A DNA stretch of 64,000 nucleotides from Isochrysis galbana (taxonomy: Eukaryota; Haptophyta; Isochrysidales; Isochrysidaceae). The notes under the pieces were generated by a model. The model saw nothing but the letters and a program-made list of their open reading frames with translations. It did no database searches and had not been told where the DNA came from. Below, piece by piece: positions 1 through 11,127 of this stretch; the first letter of the stretch is position 1, and each line of letters starts with the position of its first letter. Location: assembly GCA_018136815.1 (NCBI GenBank), contig CM030938.1, positions 5,852,494 through 5,916,493 on the forward strand. Reading direction: 5' to 3'. The position numbers were made by a program, and so were the translations under genes.

Positions 1-3000
1 TGGGTCGCAGCATCGATGGTTTTTGTGTCCGCGCGGATTGCTGCCATCAGCGCATTCGCAAGGGTGTTCTCGCCATGTTCCGTTGGCCCGGCGATGCCGA
101 TGGAGCACACGGGGTCTACCGCACGGCGCAAAGCAGCAAGAGCGGAAGGCTCCAAGCGCAACTTGCCGGAGGAGTAGTCTGCGCGCAGCAGGGGCTGTGG
201 CTGTGGCGGCGGTGCCGTGGTGAGTAGGTAGTGAGCGCTGCCGGCCGCGATGGCGGCGAGGATGACGCCGATTTCGGCCATACGTTTGGCTGATAGGAGT
301 CGACGAGTAGGAGAATGCGCTGCATCGACCTTGCGCCCAGCGGCCACTGCACCGGCGGCAGAAAGCGCGCCTGAAGAGCTACCTGACGCCCTCACGCCAA
401 CATTGCTTCCGTCACTGGTTGCAGTCGGGCCTCCATGGCCGGTACCACGCACGGTGCTCGACGAGTTCATCTCCGGCGGGTGCGCCTTAATGTCCGGGAT
501 GCCAGCGGCAAGCCTGCCCTTGCCCGGACCTCGGTGGACGCGGTACAGATCGCGGCGCGGATACCTTCCGGCGGCAACATCGGCGGGCTGCACCACGCGC
601 TCGGACGCGGGGTCAATGAGCTCATAGCGTTGGAGCATCACGCCCTGCTCAACGAAAGCATATTGGGGTATTCGTCAATTGGGCAGCAGCGTCATAGCGG
701 GGTGGGTATGCGCGCGCGGAGTTCCTGCTAGCCTGGGGCGCCAGGTGTGGATTGCTGGCTGGCCGGCCTCCTCGCACCGGCTGGCCCCTGGCCTTCTCGA
801 GCTGTGCCGTCACGGCGCCGACGCCAGCATCAAATGCTGCCGGATACGGCTTTCCTGCCACCAAGGCAGCGCCAAATCCAAGAGAGAAAACCGCCGAGGC
901 CACGTTGTGCGCCCGTGTTCGCCAGCCCACTACGCATGGGATGCAAACCTGAGGCGCGAGGGGTGATGCAGTAGGATGAAGGGCTTAGAAGGCCAATCGA
1001 CGACACCACTAGTGGTAAGCTAATCTGCCAGGCCATACCCGCTGCCAGCAGACGGCCGCAGATGAGGGCGAATGACCGACTTGCCTGGTAGAGCATTTCG
1101 CCAAGTGAGCCGAGCTCGAAGCCCGAGGAGCACGCGTTGAGCACGACGCACTCGAGGCAGCCGCCATGAAGCGGCACATGCTGGCGCAACTCAGATGCTA
1201 TCGCAGCGGGCGAGAAAAGCTGTAGCGAGCCGTCGGCGCCTGAGAATCCAAGCGTCCCGGCGCCATCTGCCATCCGCGAGTCGCCGTGCCCAGCGAACCA
1301 GAAAATGTGCGGGCGCCACTCGCGGAGCGCCTGGCGGAGGTCGGAAAAGGAACCTCCTGAGAGCGGCGGCGGCGCGGCGCGCAGAAGACCGGCGGCAATC
1401 AGCGCTTTGGCTTCTGGGTTGCAATCAAGCGGCGCAATGAGCGGTGAACAAAACATGAAGAGTGCGCGACGGCCATCCGGTAATGTCGTCCGATTAATTG
1501 GCGAGGAGCGCGGGAGACGGCCGGATGCCGTGTGAGACGCACACGTGCAGGAGGGGTTGGTGTCCGCATTGCCCGGGGCGGTTCCACCGGCAGTGGCGGG
1601 CGGCGCTGCCGCGGAGGCTGAGGGCGGCGTGCTCGACGGCGAGTGGCTGGCAGCGGCGGTCGAGGCGGTGGCGACAGCGGGCGTGGAGATCCCGTCTGTG
1701 GTGGCCGTTTCGGCCGATTCTTGCGAGATTTCTGATTGGGGATTAGTGGTGCCGGTGGCAAAGACGGGCCGGCGCAGCCGCAAAGCCGCGGACACTGCCG
1801 CGAGAATGCCGCCGACAGGGCCATGCGCACGGGGGGCTGCGGCGATTGCAGGCAGAGCTGCACCAGGCGTGGGCGTCGCGGAGGAAGCGCGTGCCGCACG
1901 GACAGGCGCATCCGTAGGCGGCCGTTGTGCATCGGCTGCTGCCGCCGCGGCGACATTCAACCCCGCAAGTGCGGCCTCTGCGCCATCACCGTTGACAACG
2001 GCAGCCACGGTTGTACTGCCGTCTGCATGGCCATGCATGCCGGCGGCGGCAGCAGCGGTTACGGCATCTGCCGCTTCCTCAGCAGCGGCGGCGGCTGACG
2101 CAGCGTCAACCGCCTCCGTAGAGGCAGACGCGGGTAGGGACGGTGCACGAACGATAGTCGGCACCCCGTTGGAGGAGGCAACGGCAACAGCGATGGACGT
2201 CTGCGAGCCGTCTGCAGGTGCAACGTCAGCCACGGCGTTAATCGACACGGCGGGCTGCTGGACGGAGTCCCCTATGGTGGAATGCGGCGGTGTTGACCTG
2301 CCTGTGCTGTTGCTGCTAGCAGTCTTCCTTCTTGCAACAGGCCGCCGGCCGCGCTGACGCGGTAGCGGCATGTCGGCAAGTGCCCGCATCCGCGCGCAGC
2401 GCTCATGCAGCAACTTGACGACGCGCGCCTTGTCGAGCGCACCTAAGGGGGGCGTCGGCTCGGCCAGCTCCTCCTCGTCCTCTGCGTCCATTTGCGGCTC
2501 AGTGAAGGGCAGCGCGCCAGCAACCGAGTCTGAAGGGGAGCCACCGTCGGAGACGGGTCCGGCGGCCTCGCCTGCGGGCGTCCCGTCCTCTGTGTTTTGG
2601 AGGCTGGTAGCAGCGGCGCCCGACGTAGTGGCTGCCCAAGAGCCATCCTCGTGCAAGTTGGGGTTGATGGGCGTTGTGCGCGTCGATGGTGGCGGCTCCT
2701 CGTCCGAGACAACGGGCGCTGCTTTCGGCTTCTTGGCGGCAAGTGGCGCGCGTGAGGTGCCACCACTGTCCGCAGCAAGTTCCGCTACCCGCTCCGAGTA
2801 GTCAGTCGTCCGTACAGGCGGCAAGGAGAAGGCGCGGAAGGCATGCTGCAGCCGCTCGAGCTCCTCCGCTATGGCGGGGAGCAGCTCGCGGCAGCGCCTC
2901 TTGGCGCGATACGTCTCGGCGTCGGAGCCAGCTGAGTTAGAGGTGCCTGAGGTACCAGAGAGCGAAGCGTCCTCCTCCGCTCCAGAGGACATATAGCCGC

Positions 3001-3865
3001 ACGACGAGTGGCCATCACCGCCTGAGCCGCCGCAGCCATCGCTTGAGTTCCCGCATGAGTCGGGGTTGGCGCCATTTTCATTTTGGTCGCGATGACGCTT
3101 GCGGCCGTGTGGCGGTGGGTTGGTGAGCTCCTCGCAGAGGCGAACGAGCTCGCTGTGCACTCGCCGCAAAGCAGCCTCTTGCACCTCCGACTCGGCGTCG
3201 AGAAGCAAAGGATCGCGGTCCGTGGCGTCGCCCATGCCGATGTCGGTCGCAGATGCCGAGGGTGCACGTGGTGGCTGGAGATGGGGCGTCATGCCGTGGT
3301 GCAGGGGGCAGCTAAGATTGCCGCCGCAGCCATATTCGATCTCCATGGTGTCGGCGCCGTCGAAGTCTGGTGCGCCGAATGGCGGTTGGCCTTGTGACTG
3401 CGTAGCAGGATGTGCGGACGGGAGCACCGGGGAGACATATGGCGAAATCGGCGCTGTCTCGGTGGACTCGCCCACCGAGTCTGAGCCAGCGGTGGAGGCG
3501 GCAGAGGGATGGAGGGGCGAGCCGAGGTGGAAGTTGATGCCCTCTTCATTGGCGCCCACATTGTCTCCAGCAAAGTCGTCCACACCGAAGTCGCCGCCTG
3601 CGTTGCCGCCAAAGTTACCACCGTACGGTCCGTACCGCCCAGAAGCATAATGCGGATGCGGGCGCGGCGAGCGGCGAGGAAGCTCGCCTGATCCTGGATT
3701 GGAGTTGGGCGCTGAATTGGGCGCAGAGCCGTGGCCGCCAGCCGGAGGTGCGGGGCAGTGCCGACGGTCGGCGAGCGCATCAGAGAGCGCGTCACTGAGG
3801 TCGAGGTCGCCCGCGATCGACTCCGACAGCGACTCCAGCTCCTGCGCGCACAGGGTCCGGGCCAA
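1..3865 (-). CDS. CHAT-domain (caspase-like) protein, C-terminus off the window
   Basis: Three exons fit: 1058/1057-3865, 778-929, and 644 running off the left edge. The first encodes about 600 residues of low-complexity Ser/Ala/Pro/Gly sequence, then a CHAT domain with catalytic-type His in HIFWFAGHGD and Cys in VVLNACSSG. Exon 2 continues the CHAT fold (WRTRAHNVASAVF... AFDAGVGAVTAQLEKA). Exon 3 begins GVMLQRYELIDPASERVV, has a hydrophobic segment (IGVILAAIAAGSAHYLL) and, just before the edge, SIGIAGPTEHGENTLANAL, which resembles a P-loop lacking the GKS lysine. The first intron appears to use a GC donor and TAG acceptor, but its exact junction is uncertain. Exon 2 to 3 joins in phase 0 (CCG|GTGCGA ... 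GAGCAG|GGC). A start at 4144 with a small extra exon is possible, since an ORF there holds CPACGYELVDAG and a good acceptor lies near 3850. CHAT proteins are cysteine proteases in known family members; the substrate here is unknown. Confidence 0.72.
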
Positions 3866-4352
3866 GAAAACGTATCAGGTAGAGCAGTACCCACTTGCCG
3901 CGTCGGTAAGTGGCACCAATCCCGTACCAGTGTTTGTGGTGTTAACCTGGCCCGTGCGAATCAAGGTTTGCGTTGGTGTGGTGGGTGAGCTGGAGGGAGA
4001 AAGCTGGTGGTGTAGCTGGGCTGAGGGCGGTGTGCCCTCCATGATCCCGGCGTCTACCAGCTCGTAGCCGCATGCTGGGCAAGAGGTTCCACGGATGCGA
4101 TGGAGGTCATTTGGGTAGGGAACAGCTGTGGTGTGACGCTCCATAGGTTCGGCCGATTGAACATTAGGACCCGTTGCACAGCGTCAATGACACCACACGC
4201 GAGGCGAAACGGTGGCACTGGGCCAACTTGAAATGAGCACCATCGCCCGTGGCCGGCGTCGACGTGCTAGCTTGAGAGGTGATTTGTGGAGTATTGCGCT
4301 GCTCCGGCCTGCCAGCTGTAGCCGAAGAGGCACAAGCGGCATCTCCGCCGCC

Positions 4353-6770
4353 TCACAGCAGACATGCAGCCGCAGCAGCTGGCGGGACGCGCGCCTTGCC
4401 ACGTCGCGCGGAGAGTCGTGGCGAGCGCCGTGTCGAACGAGTCGGCGACGGGGCAGAGGAGGAACGATTGCGACACAGAGCTGGAGATGGGCATTGGAGC
4501 GAAACGGGCCGGCGAGAGGGGTCGGCACGGGGCGAAGGCTGCGACGCAGTAGCAGGAGCGAGGCACCGCGGCTGCTTGCACGCTAATGTCCGCCTTTCTG
4601 CGCGGATTGGCAGGCGTTTACGAGCGAAGCGGGGCGTCGCACCGCCACGGCGGCGGCCCGAGGAGCCGAAACCGCTCTCGCTCCCAGAGCTAGCACCGCC
4701 AGAGCTGCCACGGAAGGACGCAGTACCAAGAGTTTCCACGTGACTGCTAGTCGGTAGATAACCGGTGCGCCCAAAGTCCGACGGGCCCGTGCCGGCCGCA
4801 GCTCGAGAAGGAATGGCGGCATTGGAGGTCGGTTGGACGCAGCGTCCGACGTAAGCTGCTACGCGATCGAGCATGTGCCCTTCTGCGGCAGCTTGTCTGC
4901 TGTCGACTACGAGGGCCCGGCCCGGCGGGTGCTTGCTCTCTAGTGCAGCCGGCCCAGCGCGCGGCAGATTTTTACTGCGCGACGTGGAGGGGCTAGGCGA
5001 AGGAGGCGGCACTGCGTGCGCTACGAGGGGCGGCGCGTAGCCGTCAACGTATGATGGTCCGAGACGTCCGCCCGGTGGATCCGCCGCGCACGCCTCTACC
5101 GCACCAACGAGCGTAGCCGCGCAGTTCGTTGGCGACAAGCCCCCCTCTCGCACAGCAACCTCTGGAGAGAGCGCTGCCGCCCGCCCCATCCGATTCATGT
5201 CATCCGCGAGGGTGATTCGGGGGGCAATGACATGCCCCGGGGGCGAGTGCAAGGGGGCCCGGGTGTGTAAAGGATGCTGGGGGAGGGGTGCGGGTCTTTG
5301 CTGCGGTGGAGTCTGCGAGCGCGCAAGGTGGTCGTCGTGGGAAACGGACAAGGGGGTGGAGGTGGGGTGAGGTGTTGTGTGAAGTGAGGGTGGGGGGTGT
5401 CCCGCTCCCGGCAACGCGTTGGTTGACCCCTGAGCGTGCGCGAGGCGCCCTGTTCGCTTGCTTGCCTGGCGCAGATCGTCATCGAGAACTATGTCGGCCC
5501 CTGTGAGTCGCCTCGCAGCATCGGGCGGCGCGGCCGACATGTGGTTGTGTGCAGCGGCGGCAGCGGCCATCGCCTGCTGCGCGCTCGTGCCGCCGCCCGC
5601 AGCAGCAGCAGCGAGCGCCTGTTCAAGCTCAATCGATGCCCACGGATGGACCCCTGAGTATCCAACGGGTGCGCTACCCGTGCTATTGTACCCGCCGACA
5701 GAGTGGCTGTTGGCGTTGTTCGAAGCGCAGGCTGCGTGTGAATTGGCGGCGCTCGCGGCGTCAGCGAACGCGGCGAGCTCGGATGAGAATGAAGGCCCAC
5801 CACCCGGCCCGCCTACGCCGTCGGCGGCACTACCAGGCAGCGGCACAAGTCCCCGTTGCGCCATCTCATGTTCCAGTACAGCCGACTCGAGAAGCGCCCC
5901 ATAATAGGCGTCGTCGACGCACTCAGCGAGCTCGGCCAGCGAGATAGGTTCAGAGTTTTGGCGCACAACGGCAGGAGGCGCGGCTGCGGGGGATCCCACC
6001 AGCTGAAGCGCGGCGGGCGGCGCGAGCGTCGGCGCCGATCCGTTGGGAGGGGGAGGGTAGGCCATGGGCGGCGAAACATTGGCCGTGATGGCCGACGCGA
6101 TGCCCGGCGGCAACCCGCTCGGTGCGCTTGCCCTCGCCCCATAGGGCGAGCCTCCCAACCGCACCGGATCGACCACGCCCTGCTCGAGCGGCTCGCCAAC
6201 ATTGATGACGCCCTGTTGCAGTATGAGGCTGTTGAGCATGGCGTCCGACGCGGCTGGTAAAAGTGCAGCGGGCGCACCGCCCGCCAGAAGCGTGACGCTT
6301 GACGGCGGCTCGGTGCCCGGTTCTTGGGCGGCGGGCACTCGGCGGACCGGATGCATACCCGCAAAGTCGGTAGCGCGGCTGCCGCCGCCCGGCGTGCGAT
6401 CGCGCGATGCGATGTTCTCGCAACGTACGCAGTGACCCAGGCAAAGGCCCTCCTCAGCGATCTTCTTGACGAAACGGAGGCAATCGTTCGGTACCGCCCA
6501 TTTCTCGCGCGGGACCGCCTCCAGCTCAAAGCCTGCCGCAGAGAGATCCTCGAACGAAGGCAGCGCAATTCGGTGGTTTACAGCAAGCATGCGGCAGCGA
6601 CCCACCTGCGGCACGCCGCAAATAATGGGAAAGTTGTGGGTGGTTAGTGCGTGTCCACGCGCGGTGACGATATTACGCCAAGCAATACGCCGAATGCGCG
6701 CCACCCCAACGCCGTTTCCCATCCTGGAGCAATACAGAGCCACACATTCCGACCAGCAACCCTTCTGCAT
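4353..6770 (-). CDS. Hypothetical low-complexity protein, 805-codon ORF
   Basis: A long open frame lies directly upstream of the CHAT gene on the same strand. The first 130 residues look structured, with GRCRMLAVNHRIALPSFEDL and a Cys-rich stretch around DCLRFVKKIAEEG and LCLGHCVRCENIA. The rest is Ala/Pro/Gly/Ser-rich with His-rich patches. A plausible acceptor (GTGCCGCAG|GTGGGTCGC, near 6610) suggests the true coding start may be an exon beginning there, so the first 50 codons may be intronic. The C-terminal 100 residues are Arg/Pro-rich and may be read-through past a donor. No family was recognised. It may be an upstream part of the CHAT gene or a separate gene. Confidence 0.45.
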   Translation of the reverse strand: MQKGCWSECVALYCSRMGNGVGVARIRRIAWRNIVTARGHALTTHNFPIICGVPQVGRCRMLAVNHRIALPSFEDLSAAGFELEAVPREKWAVPNDCLRFVKKIAEEGLCLGHCVRCENIASRDRTPGGGSRATDFAGMHPVRRVPAAQEPGTEPPSSVTLLAGGAPAALLPAASDAMLNSLILQQGVINVGEPLEQGVVDPVRLGGSPYGARASAPSGLPPGIASAITANVSPPMAYPPPPNGSAPTLAPPAALQLVGSPAAAPPAVVRQNSEPISLAELAECVDDAYYGALLESAVLEHEMAQRGLVPLPGSAADGVGGPGGGPSFSSELAAFADAASAANSHAACASNNANSHSVGGYNSTGSAPVGYSGVHPWASIELEQALAAAAAGGGTSAQQAMAAAAAAHNHMSAAPPDAARRLTGADIVLDDDLRQASKRTGRLAHAQGSTNALPGAGHPPPSLHTTPHPTSTPLSVSHDDHLARSQTPPQQRPAPLPQHPLHTRAPLHSPPGHVIAPRITLADDMNRMGRAAALSPEVAVREGGLSPTNCAATLVGAVEACAADPPGGRLGPSYVDGYAPPLVAHAVPPPSPSPSTSRSKNLPRAGPAALESKHPPGRALVVDSRQAAAEGHMLDRVAAYVGRCVQPTSNAAIPSRAAAGTGPSDFGRTGYLPTSSHVETLGTASFRGSSGGASSGSESGFGSSGRRRGGATPRFARKRLPIRAERRTLACKQPRCLAPATASQPSPRADPSRRPVSLQCPSPALCRNRSSSAPSPTRSTRRSPRLSARRGKARVPPAAAAACLL

Positions 6771-6929
6771 CCACCTTGCGTCACAGGCGAGAGGCTAGGC
6801 TGCACAGTCTTCTGCCGCCTCAACGCGGTCGCCTTACCCAGAAGACACTGTCCTGCGTGCTGGCTTGCCTACGCGACGATCGACCCACCCGGTGTTCGCA
6901 ATCTAAATCCACGCATGTGCCCAGAGCTC

Positions 6930-8352
6930 CGTCCTTGGTGAGCCAGCACGCGTAAGTCCCGGTGGCCTCGCGCGCGCATCCTCTCACTCGTCGGCTGGGA
7001 CAAGGGACAGCCAACCGCGCGCCCTATCCCCAGACTCGAGGTTTGTCCCGCCAGCCACCGCCACCATTGTCCTGCCCTCCCCCTCCCCCTCTTTCCCGCC
7101 CTCATATTGCTCCCTTCCGCCCTAGGGTCGCTCCCCTCCTCCCCCCTCCCCCCACCATTCCTTCTCCCCCCCCCCCGCCCCCCGAAACCACCCCCGTCCA
7201 CCTGTGCCCCCCCCCCTCCTCCTCCTCCTCCTCACCGAGATGTGCTTATTCTTCTTGTGTGGCTCGAGCAGCGAGCGCGGAAGCTCCGAGTGCAGGATCT
7301 TCTCGTACGTGTTGCGGCAGCGGTTCGAGTCTCCCTTCTCAAAGGTGGAGGAGGGCTTACTCGGTAGGGAAAGCATCGGCGCAGCAGAAAAGAGGGCGGG
7401 GGGAGCGGAAGGGAAGAAAGGGGGGGCGGGGGGGGCGGGGGCGGGGGCGAGAAGGCTCTGCTCTCTCTCTCTCTCTCTCTCTCTGGGGGGGGGGCGAGAG
7501 GGAAGGAGAGAGAGCAAGAGAAAAGAAGAGGAGAGCGAGGTTCGCGCGCTCTCTCACTCGACCGACCCGTGAATCTCATCCCGCGGATACGTGAATTGTT
7601 GGGAGGAGGTGCCGGTGATCGACGAAGGTGCCAACCTTCTATTCTCTCTCTTGTCCTTCTGCTTGTTTAGTCCGGTATGACGAGTTTCTTTTCTAGCATC
7701 TGAGGTATCTCCAGCGGTCGCGGCAGCCCTTCCGCCCTCATTTCTCTCCCTCTCTGCCTCTCTTCTTTCGACGAACCGCGGGGAGAGCGCGCGAGAGAGA
7801 GAGCGGGAGAGGGGGAAGGCTGACGGACCCACGGACGGGTGCGAGAAAACGAAAGAAAATCAGGGGCGTTTATGACAGTAACATACGGACACCCTTGGGC
7901 CACGCGGGCTCTCCCGGCGGGATGTCGCCTCTCTCTCTTTCTCTCTCTCTCTCGTCTCATCAAGGAGAGACTACTCCCGTCATCAGGGGCCACCACCGTC
8001 AGATGAAAGCCAAACGTGAATGGGAACTCCCATAACAAGGAGCCCTCTTCCGGCTGCTCAGGATGGCAAGCCATCCACCCCATTCCCCTCCGATTTGTAT
8101 AAATATTCTCCATGAGAAAGAGATCTCTACCTTCTCGTTCCGCCGGCCGCTGCTACCCTCTCTCTCGATCCTCTGGATCTCTCTATCCTCGCCCTCTCTC
8201 TCTCTCGTTGTTTCTCTCCGCAGTGGACCAGCGCTCTCGATGGCTCGGAAAGCAATGGAGAAGGAGAGAGGGGGGGGGGGAGAGAGAGAGAGGGAGAGAG
8301 AGAGAGAGAGAAGAGAGAGAAGAGAGAGAAGGAGAGGGGGGGGGGGGGGAAG

Positions 8353-8384
<32 letters not shown>

Positions 8385-8460
8385 CAGAGAAGAGAGAAAG
8401 CCCCAGACGCCACCGCCGACGCGGCCGGCCCCCTCGCCCGGTAGAAAGTACAAGTCCGCC
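6930..8460. repeat. Low-complexity GA/CT and poly-C region
   Basis: This intergenic stretch is dominated by C-runs (7070-7230), GA/CT microsatellite blocks (7455-7530, 7925-7955, 8255-8400) and G-runs. Open frames across it are products of the repeats, with peptides of alternating Arg/Glu or Ser/Leu. No conserved coding signal was seen. Confidence 0.8.
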
Positions 8461-10016
8461 GGTAGGGAGACGGCTTTTTACAACAGAATAATATTAAAAC
8501 AACTGAATATCAGTGCCGCTACTGCCACTAGCCATGCACCAATACGCCAGGCCACCACATTGTCGCATCCGCAATCGACCCTCTTTGTTCTAATCGGCTT
8601 TCGGTTCTAATCCCCCCTTTGCATAGCGGTTGCGCAAACGCGTAGTCTTCTGTCTTAGACTACAGACTACCATGTACCATGTTCTCGGTTGTCGGGGGCG
8701 GGGGGGGGGGGGGGGAGACGGAAGACAACGGAAAATGTCTGCCTCCTTTTAGAACTATCCTAGCTAAAAAGCCTGAATACAACATGTGTCCTGGGGCGGC
8801 TCTGCCCTAAGCAAACTTTATGACTTTCAATTTCAAAAATAAATTACAAAAAAGTTTCGTCTTGCACCAAAGGGGGTGGGGGGAAGTGGGGGGAGGGGGG
8901 GTGGGGTCGGTAAAAGTCACAAGGACTTGTGAAGTTTGCAGAGAGTTTCCCCCTCCTTCCCCCCCATCTTAGAGCAGGCTAACGCCAGAAGTTCGCGCCA
9001 GGCTTGAGGGAGGGGGGGGGGGGCAGTAGAAGTCACAAGTGCACAACGGAGACGGTAGAAGTCCCGCGCCTTTTGGCTCCTCGACAACGTGTGCTATCCT
9101 CAGCTTGGTGGCCAGCTCCATAAGAGACATATAAGTTCCTTGTTGTGTTTGAGCTCACTTTTGTTGCCTATTGTAAATACGGGTCTCAAGTCGCGCAAGG
9201 GGGGGGGGGGGATGTGAAGGGGTGCATAGGTATAGCAGACTTTGTGGCAGCGACATCCATCAAGGCGTATAGGCGCAGGTGCGCTGAGGGTTGTCGTGTT
9301 AGTACCGGGCTAGTGGGAGTAGTCGTAGTGGTAGTTGTGCTCATGTTCAGTTGTATTATTATAGTAGGTGTTAGCCCAGAATCTTCAATGTTTTTGCTCG
9401 TACTCTTGCTACGTGCCGTGCGCTGCCAACAATGGCTGTTCTCCACAAGCAACAAACGAGCGACTTGCGGCTTGGCATTCATCACGTACACTCTTCTACA
9501 CACAATTTACCGTCTTTGAACAACTACCAAAATCACCAACCCAAAGCAGGATGAAAGGCACATGCACAAGTGGTGAATGGTGCCCCCAACAATGTAAGCG
9601 GCCCGTGGTAGCAGCTATTGTACAGTCATGGTGACATGTTGACCACAATGGCGTATACGTTGCCCGTAATTTGCCGCCGCAAACGAGGGCTATTCCGCCC
9701 AATCCGTTCCTTTGGCTGGCTCAAACTCATGCTCGTCTCCTCCCTTTTCTGCGCTTAAGACGGATTTCAACTCGTCAAGTATGCGGATTGATGCTACGGT
9801 GTTGAATTGCACTCTGAAACACTCTCAGCTAGAGAGCTGCCACTCAGCCTGTGGAGGAAAATGCAGAGCTAGAACTGCAGGATTGCGAGGATAGCCTGCT
9901 ACCGATCGTTTCCACACTGGAGCAGGTGCGTCACGAACTATCGCGCAATAGCGCGGCACGGTGTCTGAGGCGTGGATCCTGCCATCGCCGCTTCCCGCTC
10001 GCCCCACTCGGCGCGC
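8461..10016. other. Intergenic region without recognised gene
   Basis: AT-richer intergenic DNA with G-runs (8695-8715, 8870-8905, 9010-9025, 9200-9212). The only structure found is the 9240-9365 repeat shared with 11925-12035. No gene could be supported. Confidence 0.6.
9240..9365 (+). repeat. Dispersed repeat, copy 1
   Basis: The core GCAGGTGCGCTGAGGGTTG followed by TCGTGTTAGTACCGGGCTAG recurs almost unchanged at 11960-12000, inside the Harbinger relic. Flanking sequence also matches, with small differences, from 'ggcaacaacacgcgtcaagg' onward. This copy is probably a fragment of the same transposon family. Confidence 0.6.
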
Positions 10017-10580
10017 TCAAACGAGCACCTCTGCACGTTGGGTCTGGCCGGCTGGCTTGGCGGCGCGGCGCTTCCGCCCCGCAATGACCGCGATGCCAAG
10101 TGCAATCAGACCGATCGGCACAAGACTTCCCATCGTGAGAAGGGCAGAGCGTTGCTGCACTCTCTCGCTCGACGTCTCAGAGCGCTCAGCCATGCCGATA
10201 CTTGCGTGAGCTAGCGCTTCGGGCTGGAGCTCCGGATGGACGTCGAGGAATTCCTCTGCGGACTTGCGGGCCTCGAGCGTATACCCTTCGCCTATCGTGG
10301 CAAGAGAAGTGCTGCTATTAAGCCGTGCTCGAATCTGCGTCTCGATCTCGCTCTGGAGCGAGAGAGGAAGTGAGAGAGAGCTCGAGTTGTAACTCGCGAG
10401 AGTGAGCTCAGCGAGGGAGGAGGCGGAGGAGCTCAGGTTGTACTGGCTCGCGTACCACTCGGCGGACTCCTGGAGCGAGGAGGCGGAGGAGCTTAGGTTG
10501 TACTCGCTCGCGTACCACACGGCCGACTCCTCGAGTGCGGAGATGTTGAGAGAGAGAGAGGAGAGGCTGCCCCAGTCCAT
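10017..10580 (-). CDS. Small single-pass membrane protein, hypothetical
   Basis: An uninterrupted 187-codon frame starts MDWGSLSSLSLNIS at the edge of a GA-rich upstream region. Two near-identical 20-residue repeats (ESAxWYASxYNLSSSASSL) occupy residues about 18-57. A Ser/Ala/Glu-rich region follows, then a hydrophobic helix near residues 149-168 (MGSLVPIGLIALGIAVIAG) and a basic tail (RKRRAAK). That suggests a C-terminally anchored or type I membrane protein with several NxS/T sites, although no N-terminal signal peptide is evident. No family was recognised. The repeat and codon pattern support coding, but expression is unproven. Confidence 0.5.
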   Translation of the reverse strand: MDWGSLSSLSLNISALEESAVWYASEYNLSSSASSLQESAEWYASQYNLSSSASSLAELTLASYNSSSLSLPLSLQSEIETQIRARLNSSTSLATIGEGYTLEARKSAEEFLDVHPELQPEALAHASIGMAERSETSSERVQQRSALLTMGSLVPIGLIALGIAVIAGRKRRAAKPAGQTQRAEVLV

Positions 10581-10860
10581 CGGCGCAGAGAGAGAGCCCG
10601 AGAGAGAGAGACGGAGAGGGAGAGAGAGGGAGGGAGAGAGAGAGAAATAAGAAATAAGCGAGAGGGAAGGAAGGGGAGAAGAGAAGAGAGAAAGAGAGAG
10701 AGGGAAGGAAGGAGAACAAGACCAGAAGAGAAGAGAGAGCGAGGGGGGGGAGCAGCGCCCCCCCCCCCCCCCTTCCTCTTCCCCTTCTTCCCCTTCCCTC
10801 CTTCTTCTCTTCCCCTTTTCCTTCCCCTCCGCGCCGCCGGCGCCGCCGGCCGACTCGCTG
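10581..10860. repeat. GA-rich microsatellite, C/T runs
   Basis: GA-dinucleotide tracts (10583-10740) pass into a poly-C and CT-rich stretch (10760-10835). It lies immediately upstream of the 10017-10580 gene and may be its 5' region. No ORF here is credible. Confidence 0.75.
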
Positions 10861-11127
10861 CTACTTTATTTTTTTATTGGAGAAGACACTCTAGAGTACC
10901 TTTGCTGACTGACTTTAGACTTTAGAGGGGTTTTGAGGGAACTCAAGAGTGACTCAACTGTGGGCGACTCAACTGCGTTGGCGCGCTGTTGAGTCACTGT
11001 TGAGTTCGCTGTCCAAAATACCGTTGAGGCGAACACGCCTGAACAATGGTGCATCCCAAGAAATCTCCCGCCACCCGGAAGGCGGAACCGCGGGGGAACT
11101 GTGTGAGCGGCGCCCTCGCGGACCGGC

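Noticed and set aside
1545-2357. 270-codon plus frame opposite the CHAT gene
   Set aside because: Ala/Gly-rich antisense shadow of the high-GC CHAT coding strand.
9145-9519. 124-codon plus frame with hydrophobic Val/Leu runs
   Set aside because: Overlaps a dispersed repeat and poly-G; hydrophobicity comes from GTAGTGGTAG-type sequence.
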